Shown here piece after piece: positions 1 to 8,542 of a DNA stretch of 8,542 bases. Positions within the stretch are counted from its first letter, which is position 1. The number at the start of each line of letters is the position of its first letter. Both the position numbers and the translations under genes were made by a program. This DNA is from Anaerolineae bacterium (GTDB taxonomy: Bacteria; Chloroflexota; Anaerolineae; 4572-78; J111). Below the pieces are notes generated by a model. It was not told the DNA's origin. It worked only from the letters and a program-made list of their open reading frames with translations, and ran no database searches. The stretch is from NCBI GenBank assembly GCA_020433785.1, contig JAGRCC010000525.1:1-8542 (forward strand). The letters are read 5' to 3'.

Positions 1-178
1 GGGTGACGGTAATGACATTGAGCGTGGTGGGGGGTTCGTTCGTTTCCAACGGGGTTGTATTTGAGATCGACAGGGCATCTTCATCCCCCTGTAAATCTAA
101 CAGTTCAGCTTCCAGCGCTTCAATATACGCTTTAACTTCCGGGCTGACCTGGCTCAGATCGGGGCGTTCAAGGTCCAT
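1..178 (-). CDS. N-terminus of an unrecognised protein, possibly gyrase-A C-terminal-like (partial)
   Basis: Only the first 59 codons are present; the gene continues past the left edge. The start is the ATG at 178, chosen because a strong Shine-Dalgarno (AGGAGAG) lies 7 bases upstream and a good promoter lies before that. The peptide opens with a charged stretch (MDLERPDLSQVSPEVKAY), a short predicted helix rich in Glu/Leu (about residues 17-30), then an acidic, Ser/Thr/Pro-rich linker ending in PPTTLNVITVT. From memory, this opening followed by 'PPTT-x-NVITI' resembles Chloroflexi proteins annotated as DNA gyrase C-terminal beta-propeller-like. That is recollection, not a search, and the diagnostic domain would lie outside the window. 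The coding status is well supported; the function is not. The gene follows the giant membrane-protein gene by 82 bases on the same strand but appears to have its own promoter. Confidence 0.75.
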   Translation of the reverse strand, partial: MDLERPDLSQVSPEVKAYIEALEAELLDLQGDEDALSISNTTPLETNEPPTTLNVITVT

Positions 179-185
179 AACGTTA

Positions 186-192
186 CTCTCCT
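186..192 (-). promoter_or_regulatory. Ribosome binding site of the left-edge gene
   Basis: On the minus strand the sequence reads AGGAGAG, 7 bases before the ATG at 178. It is the strongest Shine-Dalgarno in the window and fixes that start codon. Confidence 0.75.
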
Positions 193-210
193 GTGGCGAT
201 GGATGTTCTT

Positions 211-239
211 ATTGTACCAATAATCAGTCCAATTCACAA
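211..239 (-). promoter_or_regulatory. Sigma70-type promoter of the left-edge gene
   Basis: On the minus strand, TTGTGA (239-234) is followed after exactly 17 bases by TACAAT (216-211). That is 4/6 and 5/6 matches to the housekeeping consensus. Transcription would start near 204, giving a leader of about 25 bases that contains the Shine-Dalgarno. The promoter sits wholly in the 82-base gap after the giant gene's stop codon, so the left-edge gene need not depend on read-through. Confidence 0.55.
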
Positions 240-260
240 TGGTTATTTAACATTGGCAGA

Positions 261-5003
<4,743 letters not shown>

Positions 5004-5010
5004 AACGATA

Positions 5011-5039
5011 ATTGTAGCGATGGGTTACAGCTTGGGCAA
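5011..5039 (-). promoter_or_regulatory. Promoter of the giant membrane-protein gene, predicting a leaderless mRNA
   Basis: On the minus strand, TTGCCC (5039-5034) is followed after 17 bases by TACAAT (5016-5011), with 4/6 and 5/6 consensus matches. Only 7 bases separate the -10 box from the ATG at 5003, so a normal start site would fall on or next to the A of the ATG. This agrees with the lack of any Shine-Dalgarno before that ATG. The whole element lies in the 54-base gap after the upstream isomerase-like gene. Co-transcription from that gene also remains possible. Confidence 0.5.
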
Positions 5040-5057
5040 GTTGGGTCCGGTCATCGA

Positions 5058-6368
5058 CTAACTCAATTTCCAAGGCGACAGCAAATTGCCCTGGTCGTCA
5101 AAGGTCAACGGCAGTTCATCGATAATGCTCAGACGCGGGTGAGCCTCGATGTCATCGCGCAGGTTGGGACTGACCCACAGCGTATCCAGATTCATGGTGT
5201 CTTCAATAAAAACCATCCGGGCCGCTTCCGGGGCCTCACCGCAGCCGCGTAGCGCGACTTGCAGCGCGCGCCGGTCATCGGCCATGGTCACGGGTAGATG
5301 CGCCCGCCACATCCCCAAGACGCCGGCTGAAATGGCGTTGGTGTACATGGCCTGCCAATCGATTTTCTGGGCCACGCGCGCGGTGGTCACGTTGGCCAAG
5401 CCGATGCCGTTGGAGTTGCCGTGTGTGGGTTCGGTCAGGTCCAGCACCGTAATTACGGCGATATCCGGCCCGCCGAAATTCTCCGGCTCGCGCGGAATCT
5501 TGAGGCGGCCGATGACGTTGGTGTCCATCCCTGTCCCGCTCACGTTTTTACCGAGCTGGCGCACGACCAGCACATCGATGGCTTCAAACGGCAGCCCGGC
5601 GATTAGCGCCTTGGCCTTCTCCAGTAGTTCGGTCTCCCGTTCGCCGCCGATCTCAGCAGCGGTCAGCGCGGCGATTTCGGCGGTCTGATGATAGGCGTTT
5701 TCCAACAGCGCCAGCCCGCCGATTAAATTGGTATCGCGCTCATAAATGCGAGCAGCGGGCGCGATGAACTTTTTCAAGGCCTGAACGCCCTGACTGTGCA
5801 TCGTCGCTGCGCCGTGTTGTTTGCCCAGCCCGATAACGGCCATTTTGGCCAGCCCGCTTTCGATCTGACTGCGGAAGCTGGTGTGCGGTTTGATGCGGTT
5901 GATCAGCAGGGTGTTGTCCGCCGCCGCCGAAATGACATCTTGGTACAGCGGCGGCCCGCCGGGGACCTGGCCGATTTGCGTAACGTCCATCGTGGCCCGG
6001 ATCTCGGCCCCAACCACGTCGGGCGCGACGCCAAGCTGCACGATCATGTCGCGCTGACCGGCGGCGGTCGCCCCGGCGTGGCTGCCCATCGCGGGGGTGA
6101 TAAACGGTTCGGCCCCCATCTCGCGCAGTTGGGCCACGGTCTCTTTAACAATCAGCCCGAGATTGGTAATCCCCCGGCTGCCGACGCCGATGGCCACACT
6201 GTCGCCGGGCGCGATGCGCTGCAAGATGCCGCTGTCGTGCCATGCTTGGCGGGTGGCCGCCGCCACATCTTCGATTTGGGGCGCATCGAAGCGCTGAGCT
6301 ACCATCAACAACGTCGCCGGCAAATTGGCCGGAAAATTAAGCGATTGAATTTGGTCGAGTAGTTGCAT
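5058..6368 (-). CDS. LarA-like (DUF2088/Lar_N) nickel-pincer-type isomerase or epimerase
   Basis: The 436-residue soluble protein belongs to the lactate-racemase-like superfamily, close in length to LarA. It shows a Rossmann-like N-terminal part with GSRGI at 63-67, GSHAGAT at 95-101, NRIKPH at 157-162 and ESGLAKM at 170-176. In LarA the nickel-pincer nucleotide is tethered to a Lys, with nearby His residues as nickel ligand and acid/base. By position, K175, H162 and H97 are the likely counterparts. H191 lies 16 residues after K175, the same spacing as LarA K184 to H200. This mapping is inference. The divergent core motifs place it in a LarA-like subgroup rather than lactate racemase proper, so the substrate (a 2-hydroxyacid or sugar acid) is unknown. 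The ATG at 6368 is preferred over the TTG one codon upstream; GAGGA lies 9 bases before it. No cofactor genes (larB, larC, larE) are in the window. Confidence 0.85.
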   Translation of the reverse strand: MQLLDQIQSLNFPANLPATLLMVAQRFDAPQIEDVAAATRQAWHDSGILQRIAPGDSVAIGVGSRGITNLGLIVKETVAQLREMGAEPFITPAMGSHAGATAAGQRDMIVQLGVAPDVVGAEIRATMDVTQIGQVPGGPPLYQDVISAAADNTLLINRIKPHTSFRSQIESGLAKMAVIGLGKQHGAATMHSQGVQALKKFIAPAARIYERDTNLIGGLALLENAYHQTAEIAALTAAEIGGERETELLEKAKALIAGLPFEAIDVLVVRQLGKNVSGTGMDTNVIGRLKIPREPENFGGPDIAVITVLDLTEPTHGNSNGIGLANVTTARVAQKIDWQAMYTNAISAGVLGMWRAHLPVTMADDRRALQVALRGCGEAPEAARMVFIEDTMNLDTLWVSPNLRDDIEAHPRLSIIDELPLTFDDQGNLLSPWKLS

Positions 6369-6397
6369 CAATGGCCATCCTCAATTAGTTTCTAGCC

Positions 6398-6406
6398 ATT
6401 GTAACA
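6398..6406 (-). promoter_or_regulatory. Extended -10 promoter element of the LarA-like gene
   Basis: The minus strand reads TGTTACAAT, a TG-N extended -10 with TACAAT. No acceptable -35 box lies at 16-18 bases upstream, which is typical of extended -10 promoters. A start near 6391 would leave a leader of about 23 bases containing the GAGGA ribosome binding site. It faces away from the plus-strand promoter at 6469-6496. Confidence 0.45.
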
Positions 6407-6468
6407 CATTTTTTTCAATAGAATAGTCACTTTTTAGTCCTATTTAGCTCCTCCAAAATCCCCTAACT

Positions 6469-6496
6469 TTGTCTCTCATCTGATTTAGCTTATAAT
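6469..6496 (+). promoter_or_regulatory. Sigma70-type promoter of the phosphatidylcholine synthase gene
   Basis: TTGTCT (6469-6474), a 16-base spacer and a perfect TATAAT (6491-6496) lie in the AT-rich divergent intergenic region. The predicted start near 6503 gives a leader of roughly 130 bases, long for this window. That leader contains the CCTACTC repeat hairpin. Confidence 0.55.
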
Positions 6497-6532
6497 ATTA
6501 GAAGAATAGGTTTTATGTGGAGAAAGCAGTGA

Positions 6533-6578
6533 GGAGTAGGGAGTAGGAAATTTTCCCCTACTCCCTACTCCCTACTCC
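6533..6578 (+). repeat. Heptamer repeat (CCTACTC family) forming a perfect 15-bp hairpin in the gene leader
   Basis: GGAGTAGGGAGTAGG (6533-6547) is exactly complementary to 6557-6571, with a 9-base loop (AAATTTTCC). The right arm is longer than the left: CCTACTC recurs three times, so 6564-6578 can pair equally well and the hairpin can shift by one 7-base unit. It lies downstream of the predicted promoter and about 60 bases before the ATG at 6637. It lacks a trailing T-run, so it does not look like an intrinsic terminator. An effect on mRNA stability or translation is possible but unproven. Confidence 0.8.
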
Positions 6579-6618
6579 TTCCTCCTATAGGATGGCAACT
6601 TGAGTTATTTTGAATCAT

Positions 6619-6626
6619 AAGGGGAG
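6619..6626 (+). promoter_or_regulatory. Ribosome binding site that decides the start of the phosphatidylcholine synthase gene
   Basis: AAGGGGAG lies 10 bases before the ATG at 6637. It falls inside the reading frame if the upstream TTG at 6610 is used instead, which argues against the TTG start. Confidence 0.65.
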
Positions 6627-6636
6627 CAACAACGAT

Positions 6637-7398
6637 ATGTTTGACGACTCGGCCTTTCTGATCAGTAAGCAGCAGCGAATTGCGGCCTGGTTGGTCCATG
6701 CCTTTACCGCCAGTGGGGCTATATTGGGGGTACTCAGTTTGTGGGCCATTCACGAGGGGCTTTATATCCAGTCATTCTGGCTGATGGCCGCAGCCGTGTT
6801 TATCGATTCGGTGGATGGGACGCTGGCCCGGCGGGCGAAAACCAAAGTGGCGGCTCCCAAAGTTGATGGCGCCCTGCTGGACAATATCGTCGATTATTTT
6901 ACCTATGTACTGGTTCCCGCCTTCTTTATCCTGGTAACCGATTTACTCCCACCCGGCTGGGCCCCCATCGGTGTCAGCGTGTTAGTTTTAGCCTCGGCTT
7001 ACCAGTTCACCCAGTCGGAAGCCAAAACGGATGATCACTTCTTCAAAGGGTTTCCCAGTTACTGGAATATTGTTGCTTTCTATCTTTTTATCATGCAAAC
7101 GTCGGTTTGGATTAACCTGTTTGTTATTTTGCTACTATCGCTGCTGGTATTCTTGCCGATCAAATACGTTTACCCGTCCCGGCTCGATTACTTTTCCCCC
7201 AATCGCTGGCTGCGGCGAGGTATGTTCGGCGCAACGTTGATGTGGGCCGCCGCCACCGCCGCCATGCTGTGGATGTATCCCGACATCCAGCCGGTTTTTG
7301 TCTACATTTCGGTGGGCTATGCCATCTTCTACACCCTGGCCAGCCTGTACCGCACCTTTGTCCCTCCTGAATTTCCAGACGAAGCAGTTGACAATTGA
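6637..7398 (+). CDS. pcs: Phosphatidylcholine synthase (CDP-diacylglycerol:choline phosphotransferase)
   Basis: The 253-residue integral membrane enzyme belongs to the CDP-alcohol phosphatidyltransferase family. It is expected to join choline to CDP-diacylglycerol, releasing CMP and making phosphatidylcholine in one step. The active-site motif is clear: D57, D60-G61, A64-R65, then G78, D82 and D86. Twelve residues lie between AR and G, rather than the eight usual in phosphatidylglycerophosphate or phosphatidylserine synthases; the 12-residue spacing is the form reported for bacterial Pcs. The stretches LDNIVDYFTYVLVPAF and FFKGFPSYWNIVAFYLF also look Pcs-like, and length is close to the roughly 240 residues of rhizobial Pcs. 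Several hydrophobic helices fit. Translation from the TTG at 6610 would add nine polar residues; the ATG has a better ribosome binding site. The last three codons and the stop come from a tandem repeat. No choline transporter is adjacent. Another CDP-alcohol phosphotransferase specificity is the main alternative. Confidence 0.85.
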   Translation: MFDDSAFLISKQQRIAAWLVHAFTASGAILGVLSLWAIHEGLYIQSFWLMAAAVFIDSVDGTLARRAKTKVAAPKVDGALLDNIVDYFTYVLVPAFFILVTDLLPPGWAPIGVSVLVLASAYQFTQSEAKTDDHFFKGFPSYWNIVAFYLFIMQTSVWINLFVILLLSLLVFLPIKYVYPSRLDYFSPNRWLRRGMFGATLMWAAATAAMLWMYPDIQPVFVYISVGYAIFYTLASLYRTFVPPEFPDEAVDN

Positions 7399-7427
7399 TA
7401 ATTGACAATTGATAGTTGACAATTGGG
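7386..7427. repeat. Heptamer tandem repeat (AATTGAY family) overlapping the end of pcs
   Basis: Six successive 7-base units: AGTTGAC, AATTGAT, AATTGAC, AATTGAT, AGTTGAC, AATTGGG. The array begins inside the pcs frame and its second unit supplies the TGA stop (7396-7398), so the C-terminal residues VDN are repeat-encoded. CAATTG palindromes recur through it, so small hairpins can form. It is one half of the 110-base gap between the convergent pcs and hydrolase genes. Confidence 0.85.
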
Positions 7428-7453
7428 TTGCGTTGTGTGGATGACTCATCAAC

Positions 7454-7470
7454 AAGCGAAGTCATCGCTT
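7454..7470. other. Small hairpin between convergent genes
   Basis: AAGCGA (7454-7459) pairs with TCGCTT (7465-7470) around a 5-base loop. It is the only compact perfect stem in the convergent gap outside the repeats and would be available to both transcripts. There is no T-run on either side, so calling it a terminator would go beyond the evidence. Confidence 0.3.
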
Positions 7471-7510
7471 AACCAACCATCCACCCAACTAACCAACCAT
7501 CCACCCATCT
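7471..7510. repeat. Two-copy 20-base tandem repeat abutting the hydrolase stop codon
   Basis: The 17-base block AACCAACCATCCACCCA occurs at 7471-7487 and 7491-7507; over the full 20-base period the copies differ at one or two bases. The second copy runs into the TAG of the hydrolase gene (7511-7509 on the minus strand). Its core AACCAACCATCC is the reverse complement of the 12-mer found twice in the giant gene at 3618-3629 and 3641-3652. Confidence 0.85.
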
Positions 7511-8366
7511 ATTCACCTCTCCCTACATACTTCTCAATAAACCCTCTCAACTCCATAGCGTATATTTCCTGTGAGATCAGAAAGCTGTCATTGTGGCCGC
7601 CTGTGGTTTCTAGGAACTGCTTTGGTTCAGGGGCGGCCTCGAACAGCTGCCGGCCGTGGTTATAAGGGATGACTTCGTCGTGGGTACTGTGGACGATTAG
7701 GAGGGGCAGCGACAGAGTCGAAACCCGCGCCAACGTGTTGTAACGAATACGAGCCAACGGTCGAACCGGCAAATAGGGATATTGCTGAGCCGCCATGTCG
7801 GGAATGGAGGTAAAGGTGGATTCTAGTACCAGCGCGCCGGCCTGGTAATGCTGCGCCAGCCACGTGGCCACGCCGCCGCCTAACGAGCGGCCCACGATGA
7901 TGATTTGCTCCGGCTTGAGCTGTCGATCCTCAACCAAATGCTGCCAGGCCGCCTCAGCATCGAGATAGCTGCCCCCTTCGCTGGGGCGACCTTCGCTTTG
8001 ACCGTAACCCCGATAGTCGATGATAAATACGTTGAAGCCCAGCCGGTGATACAAATTGATCGTATCCAGCCGGTGCGAAATATTACCGGCGTTGCCGTGG
8101 AAAAATAGAATGGTGAATTTAGCCTTATCGGCCGGCACAAACCAGCCGACCAATTTAACCCCATCGGCGGCGGTAAAGTCAACGTGTTCATAAGGCAGGC
8201 CAATCGAGGCGGGCGTGGCCATCATCGCCGCTGTTGGCAGGAAAATGAGACGGGTTTGGAAGAGATAGAGTAAGAATGTTAGTGAGACGTATGAGGTAAC
8301 AGCAATTCCGGCCATCCAAGCCAGCATGGGGACTCTCGTTTCTAAGGAACTGTCTGTAAATGACAT
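7509..8366 (-). CDS. Membrane-anchored alpha/beta hydrolase (ABHD17/BEM46-like)
   Basis: The 285-residue serine hydrolase has one N-terminal membrane helix (about 16-36), so the catalytic domain should be tethered to the membrane. Family landmarks are in order: HGNAGN at 90-95 (oxyanion region), YRGYGQSEG at 118-126, the nucleophile elbow GRSLGG with Ser161, acid Asp230 in HSTHDEVIP, and His258 in GGHND. The catalytic triad is therefore complete. Eukaryotic relatives include protein depalmitoylases; bacterial members are mostly uncharacterised esterases or thioesterases, and the substrate here cannot be read. The ATG at 8366 has no clear Shine-Dalgarno. The internal ATG at 8327 (Met14) has GAGAG 5 bases upstream, keeps the membrane helix, and is a realistic alternative. 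The gene converges with pcs and ends at a tandem repeat. Confidence 0.88.
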   Translation of the reverse strand: MSFTDSSLETRVPMLAWMAGIAVTSYVSLTFLLYLFQTRLIFLPTAAMMATPASIGLPYEHVDFTAADGVKLVGWFVPADKAKFTILFFHGNAGNISHRLDTINLYHRLGFNVFIIDYRGYGQSEGRPSEGGSYLDAEAAWQHLVEDRQLKPEQIIIVGRSLGGGVATWLAQHYQAGALVLESTFTSIPDMAAQQYPYLPVRPLARIRYNTLARVSTLSLPLLIVHSTHDEVIPYNHGRQLFEAAPEPKQFLETTGGHNDSFLISQEIYAMELRGFIEKYVGRGE

Positions 8367-8374
8367 TGCATTTT

Positions 8375-8424
8375 GGGAGATAGGGAGATAAGGAGATTAG
8401 GTCAATTCAATCTCTCTATCTGCC
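8375..8424 (-). repeat. Octamer repeat (GGGAGATA family) with imperfect inverted repeat in the hydrolase leader
   Basis: Three 8-base units on the plus strand, GGGAGATA, GGGAGATA and AGGAGATT, span 8375-8398. The segment 8375-8389 is complementary to 8410-8424 at 13 of 15 positions, one mismatch being a possible G-T wobble, across a 20-base loop. It lies between the predicted hydrolase promoter and the ATG at 8366 and ends 8 bases from that ATG, so a fold here would cover the usual ribosome-binding zone. Confidence 0.65.
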
Positions 8425-8437
8425 CGTCATTATCCAA

Positions 8438-8466
8438 GTTATATGATCAACTCGCTTATTTTGCAA
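8438..8466 (-). promoter_or_regulatory. Sigma70-type promoter of the alpha/beta hydrolase gene
   Basis: On the minus strand, TTGCAA (8466-8461) is followed after 17 bases by TATAAC (8443-8438), matching consensus at 4/6 and 5/6. The predicted start near 8431 gives a leader of about 65 bases that contains the octamer hairpin. Confidence 0.5.
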
Positions 8467-8542
8467 GCTCAGCGAACCCATTAGACCGGATTAACGAGAT
8501 TTGAAAGATGAAAACAACTAAGAAGCTGTTTTAAAAGATTGG

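Noticed and set aside
5149..5688. A 179-codon open frame on the plus strand antisense to the LarA-like gene, and another at 5796-6362
   Set aside because: Both are shadows of a well-conserved gene on the minus strand; their products are Arg/Ser/Pro-rich with no recognisable motif and no good ribosome binding site.
6413..6418. TTGAAA as a -35 box for the LarA-like gene
   Set aside because: It is only 9 bases from the TACAAT box, too close for a sigma70 promoter; the extended -10 reading is preferred.
6533..6571. Intrinsic terminator
   Set aside because: The stem is long but no T-run follows, and it lies upstream of a gene, not after one. It reads better as a repeat-derived leader hairpin.
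6610..6636. TTG start at 6610 for pcs, giving nine extra residues
   Set aside because: No Shine-Dalgarno precedes it, and the ribosome binding site for the ATG at 6637 lies within the extra codons.
8508..8534. Short plus-strand frame starting at the ATG at 8508
   Set aside because: It ends after eight codons within the window and has no other support; the 8467-8542 tail shows no gene or RNA that I can recognise.

Overview
The window looks like ordinary chromosome from a Chloroflexota bacterium, probably near Anaerolineae. The main evidence is a very large DUF2298 / 'Chlor_Arch_YYY' membrane protein, a family described mainly from Chloroflexi and some archaea. The short first ORF, whose start looks like a lineage-typical protein, fits weakly. 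I see no tRNA, rRNA, transposase, phage gene or CRISPR array, and no gene-free stretch longer than 300 bases.

Layout: (1) 1-178, minus strand: the first 59 codons of a gene that runs off the left edge, possibly a gyrase-A C-terminal-like protein. (2) 261-5003, minus: a 1580-residue polytopic membrane protein joining an N-terminal GT-C glycosyltransferase-like half to a C-terminal DUF2298 half. (3) 5058-6368, minus: a LarA/DUF2088 nickel-pincer-type isomerase-like protein. (4) 6637-7398, plus: a CDP-alcohol phosphotransferase with the phosphatidylcholine-synthase form of the active-site motif. (5) 7509-8366, minus: a membrane-anchored alpha/beta hydrolase of the ABHD17/BEM46 type. Genes 3 and 4 diverge from a 268-base intergenic region; genes 4 and 5 converge on a 110-base gap. 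The right tail (8467-8542) holds nothing I can identify.

The genes do not form an obvious pathway. Each has its own visible promoter-like element, and four of the five -10 boxes are TACAAT or TATAAC. The giant gene's -10 box ends only 7 bases before its ATG, so its mRNA may be leaderless. A loose theme is the cell envelope: a lipid head-group enzyme, a membrane glycosyltransferase-like protein and a membrane-anchored hydrolase.

The most unusual content is a scatter of short tandem repeats with 7- or 8-base units, in several unrelated sequence families (AATGATG, AGATTGG, TTGGGTGG, CCTACTC, AATTGAY, GGGAGATA) plus a 20-base unit. They resemble the heptameric STRR repeats known from cyanobacteria. 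Two sites lie in frame inside the giant gene, where a unit-number change would break the frame. One supplies the stop codon of the phosphatidylcholine synthase gene. Two form hairpins in predicted 5' leaders. One abuts the hydrolase stop codon. The same 12-base core occurs both inside the giant gene and in the convergent intergenic gap almost 4 kb away.
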